64,000 nt of DNA from Blastomussa wellsi (Eukaryota > Cnidaria > Anthozoa > Scleractinia > Plerogyridae). The stretch lies in contig OX393568.1 in NCBI GenBank assembly GCA_947652115.1, forward strand, positions 23,479,463-23,543,462. The letters run 5' to 3'. The translations under genes were made by a program, and so were the position numbers. Positions 35,285 through 46,817 of this stretch are shown one piece after another (within the stretch, counting starts at the first letter, position 1; each line of letters starts with the position of its first letter). The notes beneath the pieces are model-generated. The model was not told the origin of the DNA and searched no databases. It saw only the letters and a program-made list of their open reading frames with translations.

Positions 35285-37689
35285 ACTGCTACGCAGGCTA
35301 AACTTGTTGAGACAGTAGACTTGGAGCAGTTCCTTTATCCCTTGCATATCATTGGGCAAATGGAAAAAATTGCAGGAGTAACATTGGCCATGTAAAATTT
35401 GGGCAGACACTTTTCTGCCCTTATTTTCATGCCTTGCTCAACAACCTTTCATTTCTGTTAATTTAATTTCAGTTTCTTTTGATTAAGATAGAATGATCCT
35501 CTTTTGAATTGTTGGCAAAACGAGAAGACCTATCTGGAGAGCATCATTGCCTTTCAGAGTGTCAATTGACTTATTGTTTATAAACTTTTGTATGTAAGTT
35601 TTAGTGCTAAATTAACATTGATTAATTTAGTGCTTTTCACAAACAGTAAATTTTAATTAGTGCTTTACCCTAGAATTGTGAACATAATGAATGTAAATAT
35701 ACAACTGTGGAGCTTTCTTTTTTTAAAAAAAATAACTTTATTTCCCCTTCAATTCTTTTACTTCGTGCATTCCATGTAAATACATTGCTGAATAAATTAA
35801 GTACTGGTGTGTATTCAAGAAATTTCTTTTAATAGATCTCAATAAAATTATAATATTCCTAAAACAAACGCACAGTTTTGTCTTAGTTTACATAATGTTT
35901 TACATGTTAACAAGGTCTTCTTTATCATACACAGACATTGGCTAGGTCCGATCATCTGGACAATTGTTGATAAAACAAACTATGCTATCCACTGGATGGT
36001 GATTTATCCCACGGATACCATTGCCCACTATTTGAATAACTGCTGTTAGGTTGAGGTGTTGTTAACATTATCATCAGAAAAGTAAAAAACAATGCAAAAT
36101 GAAATCGGAAGGGTAAAAATCTTTCCTGCACTCCAAGAAGAATTACAGCTGCTTCAAGGAACTGTGCTGTGGATAGAAATTTAATCAATTATAATACTTT
36201 TTAGTCCTCCTCATTTGACGCCATCCTTGTTTAATCTCTGTTTATTGTTTCCTCTTCGGTGTTTGTCTACCTTGGTTAACTATTGGTTCATGGTTTCCTT
36301 TGATTTGAAGGCAATTTCATAATTACAAAGATAGCTTAATTCAGTAAATGGTTTAAACCCGGGAGTAACAGTCGATCATGTAGTTTGATCGTCTGGGTGA
36401 GAGTAGTCCTGAGGACTGTTGTCGGTGAATATTTCTTAAAAATACACAAAACTAAAATGTCGACTGTGTTTACATATTCTCATCTAAACACACCTATCAA
36501 CCAATGAGAGCGTGTGCAGTATCTCAGTTATTTTATAATGTGTATTGTTACGAGGACATCAACCTATATAATATATTGATAAACATTGTTTCCTTCTAAG
36601 ACAGAGTCAATCATTTTTTGGATGTAATAAACTACATTTAACTTATAGATAGTTTTTCAATTAATCAATTTATTTAATATAATATGTATTATATTTGTGA
36701 CTAACTGATCACGGAAAACCAACTAATAACTAAACTTTCTTGTTCCCCTGAAATAGTCTGGCACAAGTAGAGAAAGTTCAATTGGACCACTTGTTAAACT
36801 GTGAATTACTCCATGATCACTTGCAAACCACAATTATCAGAAGGATGTACATTTTGTTTTCTGTTCAAGATTGCTGCTAACAGTAAAAAAAAGTCAAATT
36901 AAAAACTTAATTTATCATATATTGTTTTATGGCTTGTGAATTAATTAAGGATGCCAGTCAATGGAACTGGAACTTTCTCTTCAAATGCCTTAATTCAGGG
37001 TACCACATGTGGATTGCCAAGAGTAGATTAACTTAAACAAAGGTTTGCTAGAAAGTCCACAAAAACAGTCAAAATTCCCCACTATGGGATGATAATTACA
37101 GTCAAATGGAATGATCTATAATATGTGTAAATTTTTTTTACTTAACTTGTATTAACGCATTGTCTTCCTTTCATTTTGCATTTTATTGTGTAGCAAATTG
37201 TAATAAATCAAAATCAAATCCCCCAGCTATAACCAGACTCCCACTCCCTCTGTCGCTAAACACTGATGGGTGCATAGTCTTCTAGTACGAGCTAATCATT
37301 TGGCTCACTCTCCCTCTTGGGTGTCATCAAGTCAACTAAATCAAACTATACGTCCATCATCATCATCATCCTTGGAGACCCAGGGTCAAAAGTTTACAAG
37401 AAGTCGCAAGAGTGCCACTGGGAGGCAAGCATTTGAATGGGTTGTGGAACTAGTCATTTAAGTGGAGCAGCCCAGGGGCACTCTTGCGACTTCTTTAAAC
37501 TTTCGCCCCTGGGTCTCCCAGGATGCATCATCATGTCTTTGTTACGCCATGATACACAGAAGGTCTGCACATGGCTATCACTCTCTCAGACTAAATCCCT
37601 GACTACAGAGGATGTTCATGTCCATGCAACCAGTTTACCCAAAGCTGTCCACAGGACACCAAGTACCGGCACCCTCTACACACCTTGCA

Positions 37690-38097
37690 TCTGCCATTGC
37701 CTGTTTTCAAACCGAGGGGGACAAGGTACAAGTCAACAAATTATGGGATAAGCAGCTATTGATCCACATAGTCAAAAAGAACACACTGAGATTTACAAAA
37801 TCCCCAAGTTTGGTGTTAATAGACCCAATATTAAGCGAGATACAGCCAGTTAAAAACGTCAAAATTTACAAAGAAATGTATGGCCATCAGGACACTGCGT
37901 CCGGATTACCGAAAATTTCTTTGTAATTTTGACATATTTAAATGGCTGTATCTCAGTCAAAACTACCCCGATTAACACCAAACTTGGGGATTTTGAAAAT
38001 CTCGATGTGCTTTTTCTGACTGTGTAGATCAATAGTTACTAATCCCATAATGAACAGACTAGTACCTAGTCCCTTTCGGTTTGAAACCAGGCAATAA
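37690..38097. mobile_element. Fold-back MITE next to the RAB9 3' end
   Basis: Arms of about 185 bp: 37690-37885 (GCCTGTTTTCAAACCGAGGG, ...AAAATCCCCAAGTTTGGTGT, ...AAATTTACAAAGAAAT) and 37910-38097 as inverse (ATTTCTTTGTAATTTTGAC, ...ACACCAAACTTGGGGATTTT, ...GGTTTGAAACCAGGCAATA). Short spacer, non-coding. It ends about 145 bp from the RAB9 stop and may lie in its 3' UTR. Confidence 0.65.
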
Positions 38098-38241
38098 TTG
38101 CCCTTGAAATGAACTTGCATTTCAGTGTGAATTAGATCTGAGTAGATAATGTATGTGACAGTATCAAAAATTCCACTGAGCACATATTTATATTCCCATG
38201 CAAAACACGTACAAAAATTAAATAAAATTAAATGTCACCCA

Positions 38242-38859
38242 TCATTCACAGCAACCTGAGGTTTCTCTCTTGTTAACTTTAGCTAAATCCACTCCCTCAG
38301 TAGCAGAAAAATCACTTTTAGCTTTGCTCTGTTCCAATTCGTTGAGTCTTCTCACTGCTGCATTGAACGCAACATCAACATTCGTGGCATCTTTTGCACT
38401 TGTTTCGAAGTAAGGTACACCACCGATCTCCCTGCAAAAGTTATGTGCTTCTTCCTGTGACACAACCCTCTCGTTAACGTCAATTTTATTTCCCAAAAGG
38501 ATAAAAGGAAAGTTGTCCTTCTCGCGAACGTCGGCATAATACAGAAATTCCTTCCGCCACATTGCCAAGTTCTTGAAGCTTTGGACGTCGTCAACGGCAT
38601 AGACTAGTAAACACAAATCAGATCCCCGATAAAATGGTGTTCTTAAGCTTTTAAATCTTTCCTGGCCAGCTGTGTCCCAAATCTGTAAGGTGTACGATTG
38701 TCCTTCGACAGAAACGTCCTTATTTAGGAACTCGACTCCGATAGTGTGATACGACTGGTTGTCGAATTTTCCACTTACAAATCGGTTCATCAGCGACGAT
38801 TTCCCCACACCGCCATCGCCAAGTAATACAACTTTCAGAAACGTTGACTTGCCGGACAT
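38242..38859 (-). CDS. RAB9: Rab9-type small GTPase, single coding exon
   Basis: 205 residues, complete, ATG at 38857-38859, stop TGA at 38242-38244. P-loop GDGGVGKS (14-21), switch I with HTIGVEFLNKD (38-48; T39 contacts Mg), WDTAGQE (61-67), NKID (124-127) and ETSAK (152-156) are all intact, so it should bind and hydrolyse GTP. The LRTPFYRGSD (72-81) and KEFLYYADV (103-111) blocks are those of Rab9, which directs late-endosome-to-trans-Golgi transport of mannose-6-phosphate receptors. The tail ends GCCE: a dicysteine for geranylgeranylation followed by one Glu, instead of a terminal CC. No intron interrupts the frame. Rab7 is the nearest alternative but fits less well. Confidence 0.95.
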   Translation of the reverse strand: MSGKSTFLKVVLLGDGGVGKSSLMNRFVSGKFDNQSYHTIGVEFLNKDVSVEGQSYTLQIWDTAGQERFKSLRTPFYRGSDLCLLVYAVDDVQSFKNLAMWRKEFLYYADVREKDNFPFILLGNKIDVNERVVSQEEAHNFCREIGGVPYFETSAKDATNVDVAFNAAVRRLNELEQSKAKSDFSATEGVDLAKVNKRETSGCCE

Positions 38860-41027
38860 CTTAATCCTTCCCGGACAGCAATTGCAGATAATACTAATCG
38901 ATCATAAATATAAAACTTCGAACAACAACTTGACCAAATCTATGTGCGTCTTCCACCTTTTCCTTCTGTGCGTCACGTGACGGAGCAGATACGAAATGAG
39001 TGGGTGGACTTTGGTTTACATGGGTGGGATGAGGAAGTAATAAGGGTCGGGGGGTGGGGGAGGAGAAAGAATGGTTAACCACTAAACCAAAAAACATACC
39101 AAGGGGGGGGGGGGTATCACTATGGCAGCCATGGATATACATTTCTGAAACCACATAACTTTTTGTTATATTGACACTATTTTTGAGTATAACACACACA
39201 CACAGAAGGAATTGGGAATTCCTAGGAGTGGGGTTTCTGAAAGAAATGTATGAAGGTTGATTAGAATTTCCAAAGGGGTGGGGTGTCTTTAGTCTAAAGT
39301 GTCAGACATCTGAGTATTTTATGAAACTACACATTTTGTCCGCAGCCATCTGCTCAGAGAAGTGAACAGCTTTCCAAGAGAGAAGCTTGAGGAAACCTTT
39401 TTTTTTCACGAAACAGATTATGTCCAAGTACTAACATTGCTGCATTTCTTTTTTTAGCGCATTTTTGGGACACCTATTCTAAAATTTTGTTAATGTCAAT
39501 GTATTTCTGAGGGCGTCTAAAACATTGCTGGCCTGTTCAGAATGTTTGTATATTCAATTGAAAAATTTACTCAGGAAAACTAGCCATGTGAACACAAAAT
39601 TATAAATTTCGAAAACAAGAGAATATCACTTGGCAAATATCATCTGTTATTATTCAACAAATTGTCATGTTAAGCTAGCTAGTTGCCCATATACGGTCAT
39701 GAAGCGATTGTTATCTGTCAAATGTACTTGACAGATATCCAGTGTTATTAAAAACTAGCTATGGCATATTGCATTTGCTGAGTTTTGATTGGTTTAGAGG
39801 TAATGGTATATGAGCTCATATACCATTGACCTACAAATATGGTACGTGTACGCGTAAAAGAAGGCATTCTTCGCAATGTTTGTACAATACTACTACGCTA
39901 CGTGCCTCGTTGGCTATCTACCATCTCATATCCAATGCACGCTCGTGGAATAATTGTTAAATATATGTAAATTACGATGATTCATCCATACATCCATACT
40001 TTATTTAGACTCCAGGACTGGAGCTTATTAGGCCCCTAGCTTAAATAGATAATGAATCAAGTTAAAACAAAATATTTGAAAAATAAATTCAAAAACAAGG
40101 AAAAGAAAAACAATAAATAAATAAACTATTATATCTAAAAGAAAAAGCTATTTACATTGGAGAGAAAAATCATGATAACACATTGGGAAAAATTATTGCA
40201 TAGAAAACAGTTACATGCGTTAAAGGTCATCTTTCTAATGTATGTTTCAAACTGTTTGAGGGTCAGAGAAGTTTTTACATCATTCCAAACTATTGCAAAA
40301 TGCTGCATAATGATCAGCTTTCTTGCTATAAAATGCGCTTCATGTGCACTTAGCATGTAGAAACTCGGCTGTTTTCTATTGGAAATCCGTCAATCTGATT
40401 GTTTCTCCGACTGTTTTCCATTCGCCAATAGAAACGATTGCGCACGCATTGCTCGTAGAACTAAGAAGGCAAAATTTTTCTTTATTTTGTGCTTAAACCA
40501 CATCAAATGGTAATTTTTGGGAGGCATTCCCTTTCGAGTTTCTACTAATAAAAACAACCAGACTACTTGTCCTCATTTTCTAAGAGGAACAGTCAACTCA
40601 GCTGTGCCTTGTTGACTATTTGCTCATAGAAAACTCCGGCTCGTAGTCTAATTGTTGCCTATGTGATAATTTGCACAGTAAAACCTCCAGGCCAGCTACA
40701 TTGAATAAGATTGTCACAGTTCATCTCTCCGCTTCTTAAATTTAGACCTTTTACATTTTGAGTTTCCCTTCCAGGCTCAATTCCAATTTTCAATTTCCTC
40801 CTGCAAGGTTTTGGATTTAAAAATTTATAAAAGAAGGCTCCAAAATATGAAAACTGAAGCAATCTAATTTACAAAGGAAATTTGAACAATTGGTGGATAA
40901 TTAAAATTTATATTTAATATTTTAATATTTTTTCTTGGCCTTTCAATATAACAATGTTTGTATGCATCTACTGGCAAATTTATGTTCATCTTATAAATAT
41001 CAATCACATGACCACTCATGGGGATGT
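38860..41027. other. Intergenic region, RAB9 5' side to THEM6 3' end
   Basis: Includes the RAB9 upstream region, a G-rich repeat copy (39040-39300), a diverged repeat with GAGTTTTGATTGGTTTAGAGG (39725-39850; an inverted copy lies near 23690-23755), a LINE-like 3' tail on the minus strand (near 39985-40060, ending in GTATGGATGTATGGATG), and a 300-bp dispersed repeat at 40356-40655. No gene is seen. Confidence 0.5.
40356..40655. repeat. Dispersed repeat, copy 1 of 2 in the window
   Basis: Shares order and wording with 59785-60075: GAAATCC(G/T)T(C/G)AATCTGATTG, GACTGTTT(T/A)C(C/T)ATTCGCC(A/G)ATAGAAA, GAGTTTCTACTA, GTTGACTATT(T/C)(G/A)CTCATAGAAAA. Both copies are non-coding and diverged by insertions and deletions. 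Probably an old MITE family. Confidence 0.55.
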
Positions 41028-44000
41028 TCACAAAGCATTTTTCAACATTGCACTTGACGCACTGTTGTACTGTATCCAGAGATGTAAATCATTTGGCAGG
41101 GTAGGACTCTGTACATTCCATCCCGTCAGTAGCTGTACCAGTTCATCTGGTGAAACAAATCTTTCCTTTTTATTTGCTTGAATTACTTTATTTTTTGTTA
41201 AGACAATGGCATAAATAAAGCCATCCTCTGTAGTAAATCTCTGCTCTAAGTAGAACGCGCCTTCATCCCAAGCCAACACTCTGGTTTTAAGAATTACTTT
41301 TTGAAAAAGTTCCAGTGATCTGCGATAACGCACAGTGGAGGCAGCTATTGTCAAGCCACAATTGTTTTCTCTCAAGATCTGCATCATTCCACTTGCGATC
41401 CAAAATTTAATTCTCCCAAAGTCACATTCACGGAGGTACCTGTAAATTGTAAATTAAACAAGATAACTATTTTTGAGGCTATCAAAATAATTGAAATTGT
41501 ATAATGAGTGTAATCTTATTGTATTCCTGCAGGTTATGTTACTGGACATGTTAAGCCTACCTACAGCAAGTTTCTCGGTGATCGCTTTTGCTTTGACACG
41601 CTCTGCTTAAAATATAATACTGGAACTCTTGCATGTAAACAATAACAAAGGTGTGGCTGACTAGGGCACTTATTTACCTTGTTAGCCTTGTATAACATTC
41701 AGAAAACAAAGTTTCTAATTCATAAGCAGGACTTATACGGTCAGGTTGTCCAGGACAATTAAAAAATTTTCTCTTGGGCAACCGCAAATAACTTTTCATT
41801 CCCACTTGATCAAGGACCAGGGCCCAGGCAATTGCCCCACTGATTCAATCATTACAAAAAAGTATGCTAAGACAAGCGTTCAACTGCTCTGGGTAAGCAA
41901 AATTTGAGAACTGCTTATCCAACAGGATAAAAGCCTCACCATAGGAAGCATTGACGTTGCTCCTGTCGCTGTGGCAAGAAATTTAGGGACATGGTTCGAT
42001 TATAATCTGAATCTCCAGGAACAGATCCACAAAACTTGCAAATCTGGGTTTTTCCATTTATATAATATTCGGCGTATCAGAAAGTATCTTTCACAGGAAT
42101 CTGCACGCACTTTGGTCCATGCTCTTATCATAGGTTGTATTGACTACTGCAACAGCCTTCTATTTGGTTTACCCTCTGTTCATCCATTTAAATTGCAACG
42201 CTTGCAGAATGCAGCTGCTCGGCTTATATCTAATGTTCCTCGGTGCAGCCACATAACACCAGTACTGTGTTCTTTACATTGGCTTCCTATCAAATTTCGT
42301 ATTGATTTAAAATACTTCTTCTTACTTTTAAAGCTATCTATGGTCATGCACCTGGTTACTTGACCGATCTGATTGCTATTAAAGATCAGCCGCGCTATCA
42401 TCTCCGTTCAGCTAGCGGACTTTTCTTAAAGTATCCCAGTACTGAAAAAGACTTTGGGGGATCATGCTTTTTCATCTGCGGCCCCTAATTTATGGAACAA
42501 TCTGCCCCTTCATATCTAGTCTCCTAGGCAGCCGTTATTAGGGGATTGCGTTTCACTTGTCCCCACTAACGTCTGCTTAACCGAGGCCAACATTCCTTTC
42601 CGCCGCTTCGCCAATCAGATTTTACCTACTAAAATACGGAAAGCCGACCTTCACCTTGACCGCCGCTTAGCCAATCAGATTTTACCCACTGAAATCCCTA
42701 CAACGCCTCTCCCGCAGCGAGACACGCGATGAGATGAAACCTGCCAGGGATGATTGATTTTGCTCCAAGTCAGAGATTTCTCTTGTAAATTCATTTTAGA
42801 TGAAAGCAAGTTCTGAATTTGTGAAGGGAAACTTATTTACCAAAGGGAAGAGAGTTACACTCCTTAATTTAACAACTGGCTACGGTAAGTCGTTTGTTAT
42901 CAAGCTTTGCCTTCAGTATGTTCGACAGTCTCATTGATTTTCGGTTTTCATATTTTTCCCCACAGCTTCGCAAAAAGACGTACAATCCAGCAACGAATTA
43001 CTGAAGTTCAACCAAATGAAAAGCTAGCCTATGGGTAAAGTTTCCACATTTCAGACTCTAAACAACGGCGTGGCGCTTTTGGTGTTTGGAAAAATATCAT
43101 TTATAGTGTGTGCGCCGTTCATAATTGTCGGTTGTTCAAACCCAATTTTAAGCAAATGGAGGCCTCAAATCAAAGGGCCAATGAACTATCGAAAGGAGAA
43201 GTTGAACATATTTTCAAGCCAGCCTTTTAACCCAGCAGTGCTGGACGTTTAAATCTTTCTGTGGCAAGTTCGTTGATTGAATGATTCAGTGCAGTGAAGT
43301 TGTATTCGCCTTCACTGGCTCTTGCCAATTTTACCCTTTTTTGACTAATTTTTTTTTTCAGAAAAAGTCAAAATCCCCACCCTCAGGCTAACATTGATAG
43401 GTGCATCATTAACCCTTTGGCGCCTGTGCCGCCCGTAACCGCCCATGCGAAAAACTCCCCTAAAATGCCTGTGCCGCCTGTAACCGCCCGTAAAAACTGC
43501 AAAGTGGCAAATGTCCGTTCCCTCCCTCCCTGGAGGTTTTTTGGTTTCCCTATTGTTCTAGAGATAATAAGGACAAATAAACCAATCAGAATCTGTTTTC
43601 TGCGCATAATTTTAGGGTTTTCTTGGGGTCCTAGAGAGAAGGTTTTTTTGTCTTTACTCGTGCGCTCAAAAGAACAAGAACATGATGGCGCATCACGGCA
43701 CGTATTTACAAACTTCCAAGGCCATGTTTTCATTCTGAATACGAAAAAATTTCTTCTTTGGAGTTAAAAATGAGGAGGAGAAACACATATTGATTTTTTA
43801 GTGGATTTGAAATGGAAAATCATGAAGAAAAGACTGCTTAAACCTCGCTGATGAAGGATTCATCTATCATTTTACGGCCTTGAAGACATGATGTCATGGC
43901 GCTTACAAACGTGTTTTGAATTCGAATCACGGACCTGTACACGAAGTTAATGAGGCTTTTCAAGACTTTTGAATACAAAATGGTAATGTACAATGTTGCT

Positions 44001-45635
44001 TCGAATTTGTATGGAAGTTTTAGAAAGATCGGTAAAGCCACTGAGTTATGAATTGAATGCAAAAGCCGTCTGCTAAAATTTGAACTTTCCGCTTTTAGCA
44101 TGAAGCCGAGTGAAATGTGAATAAACTAATTACGCATGCAGAATTGTACAGCTTTGAAATTTTCGATATTTTGATATTTTGAGTACATTTCTTGGGTTCA
44201 TCTTCAATGACATTTAATTTGAAGCAAAGTTTATTTGACGTTTCTATCATATTTCAATTTTTTGTTCAAAATTTTAGCCTTTTTGGAGCGAACAGATTTG
44301 GCACTTGCACGCACATGCTTATCTGATTGAGACGTCCCGTCTTCGTGTTTAGGCTTTCATTTATTTAAGCGCTTTCAGTCATGAAAGGTGTTTAAAGATT
44401 TACAGTCATTGCTTCAGAAAATACAAAGGAACATTTTTAGTACGATTTGAGCTAAAGGAAGCGTAGAAAGCGTTGCTAGTGTTCGTTTAGTGGAAGGAAC
44501 TTTGCAGTTTTGTGACCGACACTAGACTTTTTCACGCAACCGTGATATGTAAATAAATTTACCGTCTCAAATTACCGCTTCACTGCAGCGAGAAAATGCT
44601 TCAGTACTATTGGAATAATGGCAGTGATATTTGTATAGAATAAAAACCTACCTTTTTCCAAAGACAGTATTTCAAATTGTTTTTAAGATTTTGTACAAAC
44701 TTTCCGTGTTTTTCTGTGCTCGAAAATTTCGCGCAGAAGTGGAGAAAATTTTATTGCTGTTTGTAAGTCGTGTTTGGGATCAGTTTATCACGGCTGATAA
44801 GCTCTTTACTTAATAAATTAGTCTTTCAGCATATCTAGTTGAAATAAAAGGTAACTTTAGAAAGAATTCATTTCTCTGAATTTACTGCGCATATGGTTTA
44901 TTTTTTCCACCCGGACGTGTCCACTGAATGCTGCAAAAGAGCCAGGCATTTGGGGGTGGGTGCGCGCTAAAAACCTTCAGGCGTCAATGGGTTAAATAGA
45001 TGGAACAACTAGAAATTTAATACAGCTGGACATCAATCTAGAAATTGTACCAGTCTTTCAGATTTTTAAAAGACTCTCTGTCTCACTATGCTTTCTTTTG
45101 GTAGCAGTTTTCTATGTTTACATGTAATGGGTACTAATTAAATCATGTCTACAACACAGCAGGCAGGTTTTCCTTTGCAGATGCTGCTCCTTTTCTCTGC
45201 TTTCTGTGAACACATCGTCACTTCAAGCTACCCCTTTCAAGCCATGATACACCACGCCATATTATTTATTGATGTGATCATTAACAAATTCAACAGCCAC
45301 AAAGTGAAAGCAATTTTCCAGGCCTTCGCCTTTCTAATCAGCTAGTATCAATGACAATAAACTCACCTAGCGTTATTCATGTGAAGGTTAATATCCATAT
45401 CTGAGGGAAGAACGATGAAAGTGCTTTCAGAAACATCAAGAAAATTGTGCTTTGAACCCCTGATTAAAACAGCCTTCTTCAAAACAATCCATGTCACACG
45501 TAAGCACCAATTGACGTCGAAAAACATATAAAGAAGCGGGATTATAAGGGCATAAACACCTAACAGCCTCCTTAACAGCACTACTGTCGCAAATATAGCC
45601 AGTAAAACCAAAATTAAATTCTTTGACCGCCCCAT
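41028..45635 (-). CDS. THEM6: THEM6-like hotdog-fold thioesterase, two coding exons
   Basis: Exon 1, 45367-45635 (donor GTGAGT), and exon 2, 41028-41439 (acceptor CAG), join in phase as MNNA-R-YLRE to give about 226 residues (human THEM6 has 208). After a hydrophobic N-terminal membrane segment (NLILVLLAIFATVVLLRRLL and a second hydrophobic stretch), the hotdog domain starts VLPSDMDINLHMNNARYLRE, the family signature. It continues TVRYRRSLELF, VLAWDEGAFYLEQRF and, at the end, DLHLWIQYNSASSAMLKNAL. THEM6 is an ER membrane protein affecting lipid balance; its catalytic activity is not settled. The open frame extends upstream to 45773 without an ATG, so MGRSK at 45635 is the likeliest start unless an upstream exon joins. 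The 3.9-kb intron holds a LINE relic and a piggyBac-like element. Confidence 0.9.
41915..42520 (+). mobile_element. Non-LTR retrotransposon relic (C-terminal part of the RT ORF)
   Basis: The frame at 41971-42363 (LGTWFDYNLNLQEQIHK, SARTLVHALIIGCIDYCNSL, LQRLQNAAARLISN, LHWLPIKFRIDLK) matches the region after the reverse transcriptase palm in CR1/L2/Jockey-type LINEs. It is continued after a frameshift by APGYLTDLIAIKDQPRYHLR and LWNNLPL-like residues to about 42520. Lies in the THEM6 intron, opposite to the gene. Truncated at the 5' side and frameshifted, so inactive. Confidence 0.8.
42800..42935 (+). pseudogene. Relic with a helicase-like LTTGYGKS motif
   Basis: A frame from ATG at 42800 reads EFVKGNLFTKGKRVTLLNLT, TGYGKSFVIKLCLQYV, then a stop. 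The TGYGKS box with upstream FVKG resembles motif I of RecQ-type helicases that occur as repeated copies in cnidarians. It is too short to prove. It sits between the LINE relic and the piggyBac-like element. Confidence 0.3.
43413..44991. mobile_element. piggyBac-like non-autonomous element with TTAA duplication
   Basis: Flanked by TTAA (43409-43412 and 44992-44995). The left end CCCTTTGGCGCCTG and right end CAGGCGTCAATGGG are imperfect inverted repeats. CCC ends plus TTAA are diagnostic of the piggyBac superfamily. The left sub-terminal region repeats CCTGTGCCGCC(C/T)GTAACCGCCC. Two long overlapping frames (43383-43767, both strands) show no DDD transposase motifs, so it is judged non-autonomous. 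Size 1,579 bp, within the THEM6 intron. Confidence 0.75.
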
Positions 45636-46817
45636 GGCGAGTAACCGTTCTGATTTTTCTGCAAGGCGTTTTCGTTTTAACGAAGGAGAACTGGGGATGA
45701 ATTCCACAGGTATCCCATCATACACCGTTTTGATTTTAAGAAAGACATAGTAAGTTCCCCACAGGAAGACCACAATAATTGAGTAAAATAAATAAATTAA
45801 TTGGATTGTTCATAATGCTGCTATGAAAGGCGGACCAGTAGGTTTTTCTGGATTGTTTTGCCATTGTCAGAGCATCGAACCGATAGCGCGGAGTCACGGA
45901 TTTGAATCCCGTTGGAACTCTGAGTTTTCTCGCCGATTTTAGAGTGTTTTGAATTCCGTTGGAACTCTGATTTTTCTCGCCGATCTTAGATGGGTTTGAA
46001 TACCGTTTGAGCTTCGATTTTTCTCGTCAATCTTTCTAGAACATTGTATCCCTATATATCGAGGAGATACGGGTTTGAATCCCGTCCGAGCTCTGAATTG
46101 TTTTACCACTGTTAGAGCATGGAACCGCTAACGCGGAGTCACGGGTTTGAATCCCGTTGGAACTGTGATTTTTCTCGCAGATCTTAGATGGGTTTGAATA
46201 CCGTTTGAGCTTCGATTTTTCTCGTCAATCTTTCTAGAACATTGTATCCCTATATATCGAGGAGACACGGGTTTGAATCCAGTCCGAGCTCTGAATTGTT
46301 TTACCATTGTTAGAGCATGGAACCGCTAACGCGGAGTCACGGGTTTGAATCCAGTTGGAACGCTAAGTTTTCTCGCTGATCTTAGAGCGGTTTGAATGCC
46401 ATTAGAGCTCTTATTTTTCTAGTCGATCTTGAAGTATCGTATCCCAATATATCGAGGACACGGGTTTGAATCCCGTCGGAGCTCTGGATTGTTTTGCCGT
46501 TGTCCGAGCGTCGAACCGCTTACGCGGAGTCACGGGTTTGAATCCCGTTGGAAGTGTGATTTTTCTCGCAGATCTTAGATGGGTTTGAATACCGTTTGAG
46601 CTACGATTTTTCTCGTCGATCTTTATAGAGCATTGTATCCCTATAATAAGCATATATCGAGGAGACATGGGTTTGAATGCCGTCGAGACTCGGAATTGTT
46701 TTGACGTTGTCAGAGCATCGAACCGCTTGACGCGGAGTCACGGGTTTGAATCTCGTTGGAACTGAGATTTTTCTCGCAGATCTTAGATGGGTTTGAATAC
46801 CGTCTGAGCTCCGATTT

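Larger units (their letters stand above)
31576..38241. other. Intergenic region between the convergent UBL3 and RAB9 genes
   Basis: No gene is supported. It holds probable UBL3 3' UTR sequence (AATAAA near 32928), an AAGGAGCTACGTCA-ended MITE (about 33503-33747), a CAGGG-ended element (34165-35284), a hairpin at 37373-37527 (arms around AAGAAGTCGCAAGAGTGCC) and a fold-back element beside the RAB9 3' end. The remainder is AT-rich unique-looking sequence. Short frames have no splice-compatible partners. Confidence 0.55.

Noticed and set aside
43383..43767. Two 116-codon frames on opposite strands at the same place
   Set aside because: Both lie in the repetitive left end of the piggyBac-like element and show no transposase motifs. 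Mirror-image frames in GC-richer sequence are expected by chance.
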